From: Paucisalibacillus algeriensis
Lineage (GTDB): Bacteria; Bacillota; Bacilli; Bacillales; Amphibacillaceae
NCBI RefSeq assembly: GCF_000577245.1
Contig: NZ_CBYO010000011.1
Coordinates: 186,001-250,000, forward strand
Length of the DNA stretch: 64,000 nt
Direction of reading: 5' to 3'
The notes under the pieces are model-generated. The model was given only the letters and a program-made list of their open reading frames with translations, did not search any database and was not told the DNA's origin. Positions within the stretch are counted from its first letter, which is position 1. Every line of letters begins with the position of its first letter. Below are positions 49,689 to 59,839 of this stretch, piece after piece. Made by a program: the position numbers and the translations under genes.

Positions 49689-51038
49689 CTACTCTATTGT
49701 ATGCACGGCTTGTATAAACATGTCTCCTCTTTCTTCAAAAGTCTTGTATTGGTCCCAACTTGCACAAGCTGGCGATAATAGTATAACATCATCTGGTTCT
49801 GACATTGCATATGCTTTGAGAGCAGCATCTTCTACATTTTCGGCATAAGTAATTGTACTTACCCCTGCTTTTTCAGCGGTATTCTTTAACTTATCAGCCG
49901 TCTCACCAAAAACAACGATTCCTTTTACATTTTTAAAATATGGGATTAGATCATCGAATCCATTACCGCGGTCTAAGCCACCTGCGAGCAGTATTGTTGA
50001 TTGGTTAAAGGATGCTAATGCTTTTTGAGTTGCTAGTATGTTAGTAGCTTTCGAGTCATTGTAGATTAGTCGTCCATTTTTATTAGCAACGAATTGCAAA
50101 CGATGTGTGACACCACTAAATGTTTTCAGGACTTTATTTATCCCTTCATTCGTCGCACCGCTAATTTTGGCAGCACATACTGCTGCTAGAATATTTTCTA
50201 GGTTATGAATGCCAACTAAAACAATATCTTTTAAAGCAATAATTCTTTCCTCTTTAAAATACAAGTTCTCATGATCAATCCAAGCACCATTTTCTTGCTT
50301 AATAGAAACTGAAAAAGGTACTTTAATTGACTTAGCACTTCTAGAAGCTTCCAAAACATTTGGTTCATCTGCATTAAAAATTAAATAATCATCTTCCAAT
50401 TGATTGAGAAAGATATTAGACTTTGCAAGTTTGTAGTTCTCTAATGTCTTATGATAATCCAAATGAGCCTCGAAAATATTTAACAGAACAGCTATGTTCG
50501 GTCTAAATGTCTTTATTCCCATTAACTGAAAAGATGAAAGTTCTAGTACTAATCTATCATCATGACTTAAATTTCTTGCAATTTCTGTTGCAACAATTCC
50601 AATATTTCCAGCTAGTTTAACAGGAGTCTTACTTGCAGCAAGCATCTCATATATAAGCATGGTTGTTGTTGTCTTACCATTGGATCCGGTAATGCCTATA
50701 ATCATGCCCTCTGCCAACTGACCAGCAAGCTCAACTTCGGTAATAATTGGAATATCTAGGTTAACTGCTTCCTTTAAGATCACATTGTCATAAGGTATTC
50801 CAGGGTTTTTCACGATCAAGTCAATATCATCTAATACATTTAATGGATGTGAGCCAACAACCACCTCTGCTCCCAATGAACGTAAATCCTTAACCACATC
50901 ATCCTCATCAGTTGCTCTTAAATCATTTACTCTTACATGAATACCACTTTCAAGCAGAACCTGTGTTGCAGCTGTTCCACTTTTTGCAAGTCCTAGTACA
51001 AGAACATGTGAATAAGGAAAATCAACTAATTTATTCAA
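49689..51038 (-). CDS. murD: UDP-N-acetylmuramoylalanine-D-glutamate ligase
   Basis: A 449-residue Mur ligase that adds D-glutamate to UDP-MurNAc-L-Ala. Three domains: N-terminal Rossmann ([18 protein letters not shown]), central ATPase with [19 protein letters not shown] and [10 protein letters not shown], and a C-terminal domain with NDSKATN and [18 protein letters not shown] (in part). I choose the TTG at 51036-51038, which overlaps the mraY stop (TTGA) and has GAGGTG upstream and gives a normal N-terminus; the open frame reaches 29 codons further but is only the shadow of mraY. Confidence 0.96.
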   Translation of the reverse strand: MNKLVDFPYSHVLVLGLAKSGTAATQVLLESGIHVRVNDLRATDEDDVVKDLRSLGAEVVVGSHPLNVLDDIDLIVKNPGIPYDNVILKEAVNLDIPIITEVELAGQLAEGMIIGITGSNGKTTTTMLIYEMLAASKTPVKLAGNIGIVATEIARNLSHDDRLVLELSSFQLMGIKTFRPNIAVLLNIFEAHLDYHKTLENYKLAKSNIFLNQLEDDYLIFNADEPNVLEASRSAKSIKVPFSVSIKQENGAWIDHENLYFKEERIIALKDIVLVGIHNLENILAAVCAAKISGATNEGINKVLKTFSGVTHRLQFVANKNGRLIYNDSKATNILATQKALASFNQSTILLAGGLDRGNGFDDLIPYFKNVKGIVVFGETADKLKNTAEKAGVSTITYAENVEDAALKAYAMSEPDDVILLSPACASWDQYKTFEERGDMFIQAVHTIE

Positions 51039-52021
51039 CGTAACCACACCTCGATGTAAATACCAAGAGCAGCAAAAACAAGTCCTATCAACCAAAATGT
51101 AGTAACAACTCGCCATTCTGACCATCCGACTAATTCATAGTGATGGTGTAATGGACTCATTTTAAAGACCCTTTTCCCGGTAGTTTTAAATGATATAACT
51201 TGAATGATTACAGATAAAGTTTCCATTACGAAAACCCCACCGATAATGACTAACAAAATTTCCATTTTTGTCAAAATGGCAACAGCAGCAACAGCACCTC
51301 CAAGTGCTAGTGAACCGGTGTCCCCCATAAATACTTTCGCCGGATGTGCATTAAATACTAAAAATCCTAGAAGTGCACCAACAACAGCTAATGAGAATAT
51401 GGCAACCTCAACTTGTGGCTCACCATACCATGCTAAAATCCCAAACGCACCAAATGCAATTGCTGCAGTACCAGCTAATAGTCCATCAAGACCGTCTGTT
51501 AAGTTTACACCGTTGGAGGCTCCAACAAGCATAAAGACAATAAGAAATGCATACCCAAAACCAAGGTCCCATTGAATATCTGTACCTGGTATTTGAATAT
51601 ATGTTGGGAATCCCTGATTCTTTAATATAATATAAAAAATAATAGCAATAATAATTTGTCCAAGCATTTTTTGCTTAGATGTTAATCCTAAGTTTCTTTT
51701 TAGAACTACCTTTATGAAGTCATCTAAAAATCCTAGTAATGCATAACCTAAAAGGACAAACAATAATAACCCTATTTTGTAACCAATTTCACCATTACCA
51801 TATTTACTAACCATAATAAGAGATGTGATAACAATACTTATGACAATCATGAGTCCCCCCATCGTAGGAGTACCCTTTTTCTTCATGTGAGACTTTGGTC
51901 CTTCTTCCCGAATACTTTGTCCAAACTTTAAACGTCTTAAAAATGGAATTAAAATTGGGGACAAAAGGACGGTAATGAGAAATGCTATAGCAATTGTTAT
52001 AATTAGACCTAAAATACTCAT
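51035..52021 (-). CDS. mraY: Phospho-N-acetylmuramoyl-pentapeptide transferase MraY
   Basis: A 328-residue, ten-helix membrane enzyme transferring phospho-MurNAc-pentapeptide to undecaprenyl phosphate, forming lipid I. Key acid motifs: GFLDDFIKV (about 98) and [10 protein letters not shown] (about 174), plus the HHH motif region [13 protein letters not shown] (about 288). N-terminal GTPTMGG is present. ATG with GGAGGAAAA upstream. Overlaps murD by 4 bases and follows murF by 55 bases. Confidence 0.97.
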   Translation of the reverse strand: MSILGLIITIAIAFLITVLLSPILIPFLRRLKFGQSIREEGPKSHMKKKGTPTMGGLMIVISIVITSLIMVSKYGNGEIGYKIGLLLFVLLGYALLGFLDDFIKVVLKRNLGLTSKQKMLGQIIIAIIFYIILKNQGFPTYIQIPGTDIQWDLGFGYAFLIVFMLVGASNGVNLTDGLDGLLAGTAAIAFGAFGILAWYGEPQVEVAIFSLAVVGALLGFLVFNAHPAKVFMGDTGSLALGGAVAAVAILTKMEILLVIIGGVFVMETLSVIIQVISFKTTGKRVFKMSPLHHHYELVGWSEWRVVTTFWLIGLVFAALGIYIEVWLR

Positions 52022-52076
52022 AAAATTTTTCCTCCTTCAAGTGCCAACCGTCCAACCCATTTATCTCTAACTTTTG

Positions 52077-53435
52077 TTATTTTAGTTCCTCAATAATTGA
52101 TTCGAGTTTCATTCCTCTTGATGCTTTAAATAATATTAATGTATCTCTACTCAAATATTGTTGTAATTCAGGAAGTACATCTTCTTTTACATGAAAGTGT
52201 TTTACCTTCATATTGGGAAATTTTTTTTGTACTACCTCACTTATCACGCAAGAATCCTCACCAATAGTGAAAAGACAAGTGATGGAATCATTAACAACTT
52301 CTGCAACTGTTTCATGTAAGGTTTTAGATTGTTCCCCTAACTCATAAACATCTCCTAGAACAACTACCTTGTCTTTGAATCCTCCCATTTGCTGAACAAC
52401 ATCAATTGCCGCCATCATGGAGGTAGGCGAGGCATTATAAGCATCATTAATGATGGAAACTTCATTCACCCCACTTAATAATTCAAATCTCATACCTGTC
52501 AGTGATAATGTTTGCAGTGCATCCTGAATTTTTTTAGTGTTAATTCCCAATAACTTACCTAAAACTACACCATAGGAAGCATTTTTTACATTATGTGAAC
52601 CTAAAAGGGAAACTGTGTAATCATTTCCATCAGATCCTTTAAAAGATGTATCATTTCGTTTTAACTCAATATCAGATGCAATAAAGTCATTATTGGTTCC
52701 AAACCCTACTTTAATTACATTGTTTTGAGCATGGACATGAGAAAGTAATTCTTCATCACCATCAATAATAAGTTTACCGTTTTTATTCAGACCGCTAAGT
52801 ATTTCCAATTTCGCTTTCGCAATTCCCTCACGAGAACCTAAATATTCAATATGTGACTCTCCAATATTTGTAATGACTCCATAATCCGGCTTAGCAATAT
52901 TTGATAATAACTCAATTTCTCCGAAACTACTCATTCCCATTTCCAAAACAAGTACTTCTGTATCTCTGCTCATGGAGAGTATAGTAAATGGGAGGCCGTA
53001 TTCATTATTGAAATTTCCATCGGTAAAATGGGTTTCATACTTTTCTTTTACTATTGAAGCTACAATATCCTTTGTCGTTGTTTTACCATTTGATCCTGTA
53101 ACACCAATGACAATTGGATTTATTTCATCACGATAAGTACTTGCCAAATGCTGCAATGCTTTCGTTGTATCGTCTACAAGAAAAACAATTAAATCATCTG
53201 GTAAGCCATTAGGTAAAGCCTTATTTTTATCCCATAGAGTCGCAATTGCTCCATTTTCATAAGCTTGCTTTATAAACTCATGACCATCTAATGATTCCCC
53301 AACTATTGGAATAAATAAGGAGTCCTCTGATTTTATCCGACTATCGGTAAAAAATCTATAAATTTTTTTATCATCATCAGATTTTCCACGGACATCAGGA
53401 AAAACTGTTCTTAACCAATTGACCGTAAATAACAT
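52077..53435 (-). CDS. murF: UDP-N-acetylmuramoyl-tripeptide-D-alanyl-D-alanine ligase
   Basis: A 452-residue Mur ligase adding D-Ala-D-Ala. Motifs: [18 protein letters not shown] (ATP loop, about 110-127), EMGMSSFGEI, NIGESHIEYLGS, and the MurF-type C-terminal INDAYNASPTSMMAAIDVV (about 325). In B. subtilis murF lies elsewhere next to ddl; here it is in the dcw cluster, two bases after murE. Together with murE, mraY and murD it forms a near-complete cytoplasmic stem-peptide set. Confidence 0.96.
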   Translation of the reverse strand: MLFTVNWLRTVFPDVRGKSDDDKKIYRFFTDSRIKSEDSLFIPIVGESLDGHEFIKQAYENGAIATLWDKNKALPNGLPDDLIVFLVDDTTKALQHLASTYRDEINPIVIGVTGSNGKTTTKDIVASIVKEKYETHFTDGNFNNEYGLPFTILSMSRDTEVLVLEMGMSSFGEIELLSNIAKPDYGVITNIGESHIEYLGSREGIAKAKLEILSGLNKNGKLIIDGDEELLSHVHAQNNVIKVGFGTNNDFIASDIELKRNDTSFKGSDGNDYTVSLLGSHNVKNASYGVVLGKLLGINTKKIQDALQTLSLTGMRFELLSGVNEVSIINDAYNASPTSMMAAIDVVQQMGGFKDKVVVLGDVYELGEQSKTLHETVAEVVNDSITCLFTIGEDSCVISEVVQKKFPNMKVKHFHVKEDVLPELQQYLSRDTLILFKASRGMKLESIIEELK

Positions 53436-53437
53436 AT

Positions 53438-54913
53438 TTATTTCTCCTTCATTAACAATGCTTCTTTAGCCACCTCGCGGTCATCAAAATGATGCTTGAC
53501 ATGGCCAATTTGTTGGTAGGTTTCATGTCCCTTGCCTGCAATTAAAATAATATCCTGATCTGTTGCTTGGTTGATTGCTTGGTAAATTGCTTTTCGACGG
53601 TCAGGAATAACCTGGTATTTACCTCCTGAATTGTTTAACCCACTAATCATATCGTTTATAATAACATCAGGATTTTCAGTGCGAGGATTGTCAGAAGTAA
53701 ATATTGCCTCATCTGCATATTTTAACGCAATTTTAGCCATTAATGGCCTCTTGGTTCTATCCCGATCACCACCACAGCCGACAACTACATACACTTTTTG
53801 TTGTGCAAACTCACGGATAGTGGTTAATACATTTTCTAATGAATCTGGTGTGTGTGCATAATCAACAATTACCGAAAACGATTGTTCATGTGTTACAAGC
53901 TCAAAACGACCCGTTACACCCTGTATGGTCTCAAGTGCCTTTTTCACAACAGAAAGCGGAACCTCATTTACTAGTGCAGCAGCACTTGCAGCTAACATGT
54001 TGGACACATTGAACTTCCCAATTAATTGACTATTGATTTCAGTATTTCCATTTGGCGTACATAATAAAAATCTAGTTCCAGTGGGTGTCAATGAAATGGA
54101 TTTTGCCATAATCATGGACTCATTTTCAATCCCATATGTAATAACCTTTTGAGCCGTAGAACGTATTAATTTGTGACATGCTGAGTCATCATGATTTATA
54201 ACTGCGAATTTCCTATTATTCGAATAGTATCCGCTTCCTAATTGTGCAAACAAAAGGCTTTTAGCTCGTAGATAGTCATCCATTGAATCATGGTAATCTA
54301 AGTGATCTTGGGTGAGATTTGTAAAAATGGCAGTATTATAATCACAACCATAAACTCTCCCTTGATCAAGAGCATGAGAAGATACTTCCATAATGACTTG
54401 TTCTACCCCATTGTCAATCATTTTTCTTATCGTGTTTTGTAAAAACAATGCATCAGGAGTTGTGTTATCCACTGGGAAAATATCTTCACCAATTTTCATT
54501 TGAATGGTCCCAATAACACCCGTCTTTTTCCCGTAGTACTTGAATATTTGCTCCAATAGATATGTTACAGTTGTTTTCCCATTCGTTCCTGTTACACCTA
54601 TTAAAGGCACTTGATTGGTCGGATATTGATAAAACTTTGCCGCAGCCATCGCTAAAAATCGGACTGTATCAGGGACAATAACAACTGGAACATTGGCTTG
54701 AATATCCCTTTCAGCCACAATTACAATTGCTCCGTTTTTTACGGCCTCATCGACATAATCATGACCATCTACTGTAAAACCACTAATACAAACAAATAAA
54801 TCTCCCTTATTAATCTCTCTAGAATCCATTTTTAGATTATTAATTTCTATGTCGTATAGTGCTGAGAACTGTTGAGCGAATGGATGAAAAGAAAGAATTT
54901 CCTTTAATCGCAT
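53438..54913 (-). CDS. murE: UDP-MurNAc-tripeptide synthetase MurE (meso-diaminopimelate type)
   Basis: A 491-residue Mur ligase. ATP-binding GVTGTNGKTTVTYLLEQI (about 108-125), the carbamylated-lysine/substrate region EVSSHALDQGRV, DYAHTPDSLENVL (about 355) and the amino-acid-specifying motif FTSDNPRTENPD (about 405). DNPR indicates meso-diaminopimelate, so the wall should be A1-gamma type rather than lysine. ATG with AAAGGAAG upstream. A palindrome-rich 230-base gap separates it from spoVD. Confidence 0.97.
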   Translation of the reverse strand: MRLKEILSFHPFAQQFSALYDIEINNLKMDSREINKGDLFVCISGFTVDGHDYVDEAVKNGAIVIVAERDIQANVPVVIVPDTVRFLAMAAAKFYQYPTNQVPLIGVTGTNGKTTVTYLLEQIFKYYGKKTGVIGTIQMKIGEDIFPVDNTTPDALFLQNTIRKMIDNGVEQVIMEVSSHALDQGRVYGCDYNTAIFTNLTQDHLDYHDSMDDYLRAKSLLFAQLGSGYYSNNRKFAVINHDDSACHKLIRSTAQKVITYGIENESMIMAKSISLTPTGTRFLLCTPNGNTEINSQLIGKFNVSNMLAASAAALVNEVPLSVVKKALETIQGVTGRFELVTHEQSFSVIVDYAHTPDSLENVLTTIREFAQQKVYVVVGCGGDRDRTKRPLMAKIALKYADEAIFTSDNPRTENPDVIINDMISGLNNSGGKYQVIPDRRKAIYQAINQATDQDIILIAGKGHETYQQIGHVKHHFDDREVAKEALLMKEK

Positions 54914-54957
54914 AAAGACATCTTCCTTTCTCCAACATAATATTCTCTTTCGTGGAT

Positions 54958-54989
54958 ATTTTTAAGAGGGTAGACTACCCTTTAAAAAT
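54958..54989. promoter_or_regulatory. 15-bp palindrome upstream of murE
   Basis: AGGGTAGACTACCCT (54967-54981) is perfectly symmetric around its central base and is flanked by TTTTTAA/TTAAAAA-like arms. As RNA the loop would be too small for a typical hairpin without fraying, so a DNA operator 55 bases before murE is at least as likely. No T-run suited to termination follows on the minus strand beyond CTTAAAAA. Confidence 0.55.
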
Positions 54990-55067
54990 TTATCACATCC
55001 AATTTATTATACCAGAATAATGGTGTATTCTGAATGATTTTTTACATCTCTTTTATAGGTAAGGGGA

Positions 55068-55130
55068 AACAGATGAAGACTTTTCTTATCTTATGTCTTC
55101 ATCTGCACAACCAAAAAACTGTTCCCTGCA
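55068..55130 (-). repeat. Long hairpin between spoVD and murE
   Basis: CAGATGAAGAC (55070-55080) and GTCTTCATCTG (55096-55106) form an 11-bp perfect stem with a 15-base loop; outer GGGAA (near 55122-55126 on the minus strand) can pair with TTCCC beyond the stem. No T-run follows, so it may stabilise the spoVD mRNA end or act as an attenuator. Confidence 0.5.
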
Positions 55131-55143
55131 CCATGTTCTATTG

Positions 55144-57096
55144 TTATTCACTATCTTTTTCTTTTACTTTCTTTTCTTCCGATAAATATATCCTTATTTT
55201 TGAACCAGGTTCTACCTTCGTTCCAGCTACAGGGTCTTGGTCAATGATGATGTCTCCAGAACCACTTACCTCCACAGACAAGTCAGACATCATTTGAACT
55301 AATTGTTTTTTATCTAATCCGATTAAATTTGGAACCTCGACTTTTGGTTGCTCTGGCCATAAGTATTCCTTTTCTAAACCATCCGAACGTGGTTCAACCC
55401 CCATAAGTGGAAGACTTTCTTTAATAATTGCACCCACAATAGGTGCTGCTACCGTACCACCAAATTGGCGAACTCCTTTTGGATTATCAACTGCAACATA
55501 TACTACAATTTCTGGATCATCAGCTGGAGCAAAACCTATAAAAGATACAATATGGTTATTTTCTAAATAGCCCCCATTTGGTCCAACCTTTTGCGCAGTA
55601 CCCGTCTTACCTCCTACTCGATAACCGTCTACATAAGCTGGTCTACCTGTACCCTTTGCTACAACACTTTCTAATGATTTTCGGATTTCCTCAGAGGTTT
55701 CCTCAGAGATAACTCTATTTTTAAGCTTAGGTTCTTTGGAAGATACGATTTCATCTGTACGAGGATCTACCCATTGTTTTGCAATAAATGGTTCGTAAAG
55801 ATAGCCTCCATTAATCGCCGCAGAAACAGCCATCACCTGCTGTATAGGTGTTACGGAAACCCCTTGACCAAATGCAGTTGTTGCCAGTTCAACAGGTCCA
55901 ACATTCTCTGGTTTAAATAATATTCCTGACCCTTCACCTTGTAAATCAATACCTGTTTCCTGACCAAATCCAAATTCCTTAATATAGCTAAACAACTTTT
56001 CTTTTCCAAGTTCCTCGCCCAAGTGAACAAATCCAGGGTTACAAGAGTTTTGGACAACTTCTAAAAAGGTTTGTTCCCCGTGTCCTCCCGGCTTCCAACA
56101 TCGTAGTTTAGCACCTCCAACTTCTATAAAGCCAGGGTCATGAAAATGGTCCTCATGAAGATCTACTGCTTTTTCCTCTAACGCAGCAGCAAGTGTAATG
56201 ATTTTAAACGTTGAGCCAGGTTCATACGTACTCCATATTGGTAGGTTACGACTATAAATCGTAGGGTCAACTTCCTGGTAATTCTCCGGATGGAAATTTG
56301 GTCTTGTAGTCATCCCCAAAATTCCACCAGTATCAGGGTCAACTGCAATAGCTAAAGCACCATCAGGATTATACTTGGCTACGGCCAAATCTAATTCACG
56401 TTCCATAATGGTGTTAATGCGCGAATCAATAGTTGTCACTAAATCATAGCCATCTTTTGGAGGTGAATAGACATCAGCAAGTTGATTAAGTCGTTTTCCT
56501 TTTGCATCTGAATAAAAGGATAGACTTCCCTTTTCACCGTTTAACAATTCATCGTAATAGAGTTCTAATCCCATAAGTCCTTGATTATCAATCCCAGCAA
56601 AACCTAGTACGTGTGATAAATCATCTCCAAATGGATAATGTCTTATCGAATCCTTGGCTAAATAGACTCCTTCTATGTTTAGGGTTCTAATAGCACTTAC
56701 CTGTTCTTCGGATAATTTTCTTCCTTCAGGGTTAATATTTTCAGACATAGATGACTTTGTTACATGTTCTAATGCTTTTTCAACAGGCATGTCCAATATT
56801 TCAGCAAGTTTTTTTGCTGTATCTTCAGGATCTTTAATCTGCCTTGGGACCAGCACAATAGAAGGGGCAGTTACGTTTTCAGCCATTATCTTTCCATTGA
56901 CATCTAATATATGCCCTCGTTCTGGTTGGAATTCAATATTTCTACTCCACAACTTGTCCGCTTTTTCCACCAATTGGTCACCTAGAACAAATTGTACATA
57001 TCCCAGGCGAAGATCGATAATACCAAAAACAATTATGCCAATAAGAAAAACAGCGACTAATCGTTTTCTAACTGTTACAGTTGATACACGTTTCAT
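55144..57096 (-). CDS. spoVD: Stage V sporulation penicillin-binding protein SpoVD
   Basis: A 650-residue class B PBP (transpeptidase) with an N-terminal membrane helix (about 12-30), a dimerisation domain, the transpeptidase domain and one C-terminal PASTA domain (about 580-640). Active-site motifs: EPGSTFKIITLAAAL (SxxK), QNSCNPGF (SxN) and VGGKTGTAQK. It makes spore cortex with SpoVE. Cysteines in LRCWKPGG and NSCNPGF are 19 residues apart, the same spacing as the StoA-reduced disulfide pair reported in B. subtilis SpoVD. Follows pbpB on the same strand. Confidence 0.95.
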   Translation of the reverse strand: MKRVSTVTVRKRLVAVFLIGIIVFGIIDLRLGYVQFVLGDQLVEKADKLWSRNIEFQPERGHILDVNGKIMAENVTAPSIVLVPRQIKDPEDTAKKLAEILDMPVEKALEHVTKSSMSENINPEGRKLSEEQVSAIRTLNIEGVYLAKDSIRHYPFGDDLSHVLGFAGIDNQGLMGLELYYDELLNGEKGSLSFYSDAKGKRLNQLADVYSPPKDGYDLVTTIDSRINTIMERELDLAVAKYNPDGALAIAVDPDTGGILGMTTRPNFHPENYQEVDPTIYSRNLPIWSTYEPGSTFKIITLAAALEEKAVDLHEDHFHDPGFIEVGGAKLRCWKPGGHGEQTFLEVVQNSCNPGFVHLGEELGKEKLFSYIKEFGFGQETGIDLQGEGSGILFKPENVGPVELATTAFGQGVSVTPIQQVMAVSAAINGGYLYEPFIAKQWVDPRTDEIVSSKEPKLKNRVISEETSEEIRKSLESVVAKGTGRPAYVDGYRVGGKTGTAQKVGPNGGYLENNHIVSFIGFAPADDPEIVVYVAVDNPKGVRQFGGTVAAPIVGAIIKESLPLMGVEPRSDGLEKEYLWPEQPKVEVPNLIGLDKKQLVQMMSDLSVEVSGSGDIIIDQDPVAGTKVEPGSKIRIYLSEEKKVKEKDSE

Positions 57097-57199
57097 GATC
57101 CATCTCCTTCACATAGGTAGGCTTGTATCAACTATATGTAATTAAAAAATGATTAGAACACTGTTTTTCATCTATTTACCGTATATATTGTTAAAAATT

Positions 57200-59455
57200 C
57201 TATTCAAAAACATCGGCAGATTCTTCTTCGGATGATTCTTCTTCATCCAAACTTTCTTCCGTTGCTTTTAATTTTTGTAGCTCCTTCGGTGTTCTTAATT
57301 CGACACCAAGGTAAGCCCCTTTGCTTATCGTTTGACCTTCCTCAATACTTTGCGTAACAACATAGCCATTACCGATAATTTCTAAATCGAGTGAAAGCAT
57401 TTCACCTAACTTTAATATATCTCTATGTGACCACCCAATAATGTTTGGCATTGTAGGACTATCTGTTAATATGATTACCTTTTCATTGGGTAATATTTTG
57501 GTACCTTTCTCTGCACTCAGCTGGACAACTTTAGTACCATTACCAACAACACTAAAGTCTACACCAGACGCACTCAATGAATCCGTTAAAGAACTTACAG
57601 ATTCTCCCACTATGTTAGGAATCTCGTAAACACTAACTTCATTAGATTCACCCTTATCTGGATCGATACTCAGATAATGTAATGCGTTTTCCATGACATT
57701 GTTGAAGATAAAAGAAACTGGAGCAGAACCTGGCTCAATTCCCGTTTCGAATACTAAGGTAGGCTGTTTTACTGAAACATACATCATCAATTCTGGATCA
57801 TCAGCAGGTGCCATACCTAAGAACGAAAACACATAATTTTCTCGACCTTCTAAATATCCACCATTAGGATCTGGAATCTGGGCAGTTCCGGTCTTACCTC
57901 CAACCGAATAGTCGTCTAGGTTAAACCGACTACCAACTGCATGTTCCGATTGCACAGCAGAAACTAGTAACTTTCTCACATGTTCTGCCGTTTCTTTAGA
58001 AATAGGTTCACCCACTACTTCTGGTTCATGATTTTCTATAATACTATCAGTATCTGGATCTACAATTCTATCAATGATATATGGTTTGAGCATTTTCCCA
58101 TCATTTGCAATTGCTGTAGCAGCCTTCATGAGCTGTATTGGTGTGGCTGTACTTCCTTGTCCAAAGGATGTAGTTATCTTCTCTAGTGGCCAGTTATAAA
58201 GAATTTGACCTTGAACTTCTCCAGGTAAATCAATTCCACTTGGCTCATCAAAATCAAATTCTTTCATGTACTCAAGAAAAGTATCTGGACCCATTTTCTC
58301 CCAAACTAGTTTAGCGGCAGCAACGTTTGAAGACCTAGCAAACCCCTCATCATAAGAGATAGTTCCCCAACCTTTTCTATTAAAGTCATGAATCGGGCTA
58401 ATACGATCACTAATTTGGTACTTGCCTGACATATAGCCTTCATCACCTTTATAGACATTTGACTCGATAGCGGCTGCCCATGTAAACATCTTTACGGTAG
58501 ATCCGGGCTCAAAAGGAGTTGAAATAGCATCATTATACCAGTTTTTAACATTTGCAGGATTATTCGGATTGTAGCTTGGTCGATTACTCATCGCTACAAT
58601 TTCACCTGTTTTAGGATTCATCACTATAGCTGTCATTCGCTCAGGTTTATATTTTTCATCGACCTGAGACATAACATCTTCTACTAGTGTTTGAATCTTC
58701 TGATCTATGGTTAAATATACGTCATCCCCATTATCTGGCAACTGGATTACTTCATTCGGATCTAAAAGCTTTTTATTATAAATATCTCGTTGATATGAAA
58801 TATACCCATCTATACCTTTTAAGAGATCATTCATTTCCCGTTCAATACCTGTTACCCCTACAATTTCCTTACTAGTAACATCTTCTGTCTCTTCTTCCGT
58901 TTCACGAGCAAACCCGATAATATGGGAAGCGAACAAACCATTCGGATAGTAGCGAATATTTTCTTGAACAAATCGGATTCCAGGTAGTTTTAATGCTTGA
59001 ATGTCATCCTTAGTTTGGAGCGAAATTTCCTTACCAATTGCCCCAAACTCTACTTGTGATTTACCATTTTCGATTCCATATTTCAATCGTTCAAGAATAT
59101 ACTCTTTTTCTGTATTTAATAATGGAGCCAATTTTCCCGCTGTTTCCACAGGATCAACGACATGTTGTTTCTCCTCCAAGTTTTCAGAGAATTTCTCATC
59201 AACAATAGCATACATACGAAAAGTCGGCATGTCGTAGGCTAACGTCATGCCATTTTTGTCGTAGATTTTCCCACGTTCTGAATCTAGTGTATAAGAAGTT
59301 GTCCGTACTTTCGTTGCCCATTCATCTAATGAAACTCCTTCAACTACTCCAGATGCTTGAATATATAAAAAACGTCCTGCAACAAGTAAAAATGCCATGA
59401 TGAAGATAACCATTAAAACTCCAGCCATGGCATGTGTAGTCTTATTCTTTTTCAT
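57200..59455 (-). CDS. pbpB: Division-specific class B penicillin-binding protein PBP2B
   Basis: A 751-residue transpeptidase of the septal machinery (FtsI equivalent). N-terminal membrane helix (about 8-28), then the pedestal and transpeptidase domains with FEPGSTVKMFTWAA (SxxK), ARSSNVAAAKL (SxN) and VGGKTGTAQIP (KTG). Two PASTA domains lie at about 605-730 (VSVYEIPNIVGESVSSLTD and MPNIIGWSHRDILKL), and the tail is acidic (EESLDEEESSEEESADVFE in part). Cognate with FtsL, DivIB and an FtsW-type SEDS protein. ATG preceded by GGGTGA. Confidence 0.96.
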   Translation of the reverse strand: MKKNKTTHAMAGVLMVIFIMAFLLVAGRFLYIQASGVVEGVSLDEWATKVRTTSYTLDSERGKIYDKNGMTLAYDMPTFRMYAIVDEKFSENLEEKQHVVDPVETAGKLAPLLNTEKEYILERLKYGIENGKSQVEFGAIGKEISLQTKDDIQALKLPGIRFVQENIRYYPNGLFASHIIGFARETEEETEDVTSKEIVGVTGIEREMNDLLKGIDGYISYQRDIYNKKLLDPNEVIQLPDNGDDVYLTIDQKIQTLVEDVMSQVDEKYKPERMTAIVMNPKTGEIVAMSNRPSYNPNNPANVKNWYNDAISTPFEPGSTVKMFTWAAAIESNVYKGDEGYMSGKYQISDRISPIHDFNRKGWGTISYDEGFARSSNVAAAKLVWEKMGPDTFLEYMKEFDFDEPSGIDLPGEVQGQILYNWPLEKITTSFGQGSTATPIQLMKAATAIANDGKMLKPYIIDRIVDPDTDSIIENHEPEVVGEPISKETAEHVRKLLVSAVQSEHAVGSRFNLDDYSVGGKTGTAQIPDPNGGYLEGRENYVFSFLGMAPADDPELMMYVSVKQPTLVFETGIEPGSAPVSFIFNNVMENALHYLSIDPDKGESNEVSVYEIPNIVGESVSSLTDSLSASGVDFSVVGNGTKVVQLSAEKGTKILPNEKVIILTDSPTMPNIIGWSHRDILKLGEMLSLDLEIIGNGYVVTQSIEEGQTISKGAYLGVELRTPKELQKLKATEESLDEEESSEEESADVFE

Positions 59456-59470
59456 CCCTAATCACCCGCA

Positions 59471-59839
59471 TTATTGATTAAAAGCATTGGCTTGTTTAAC
59501 TTCTGCAGCCTGAATAGTAAAACCATTTTCCCTTGCGATTTGTGTAATTCTTTCTGGTCTACTTAAATCTTTAATTTCAAATACTAATCCTTCGTTAACA
59601 ACCTGTTGATCTGTAATTGAATTCTGGATTGTTTGAATTTCTCGATTTAATGAATCGGTAGAGGAGGAATAGGAAACCATAAAGCCTCCTGCAATCAAAA
59701 GAAAAACCGCAACAAAAGAATAAAGCATTTTTTCTCCCTTTGTTATCCAGCTTTTTTTACGTACTATGACTTTTTTATCAACTTGTGGTTGATATGATGT
59801 ATAGGAATGTTCCCAACTTCTCGCATGATTTGCTGCCAT
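59471..59839 (-). CDS. ftsL: Cell division protein FtsL
   Basis: A 122-residue small bitopic membrane protein. Cytoplasmic basic N-terminus with KKVIVRKKSWITKGEK, one membrane helix (about 39-57, MLYSFVAVFLLIAGGFMV), then an external coiled coil (about 60-105) ending in the conserved RPERITQIARENGF. It pairs with DivIC and DivIB and is unstable in B. subtilis. The ATG overlaps the rsmH stop by one base (TAATG), so coupling is likely. Confidence 0.92.
   Translation of the reverse strand: MAANHARSWEHSYTSYQPQVDKKVIVRKKSWITKGEKMLYSFVAVFLLIAGGFMVSYSSSTDSLNREIQTIQNSITDQQVVNEGLVFEIKDLSRPERITQIARENGFTIQAAEVKQANAFNQ

Noticed and set aside
51039-51125. Longer N-terminus of murD
   Set aside because: The extra 29 codons overlap the mraY coding end in another frame, are cysteine-rich and have no homology pattern; the TTG at 51038 has a proper ribosome binding site.
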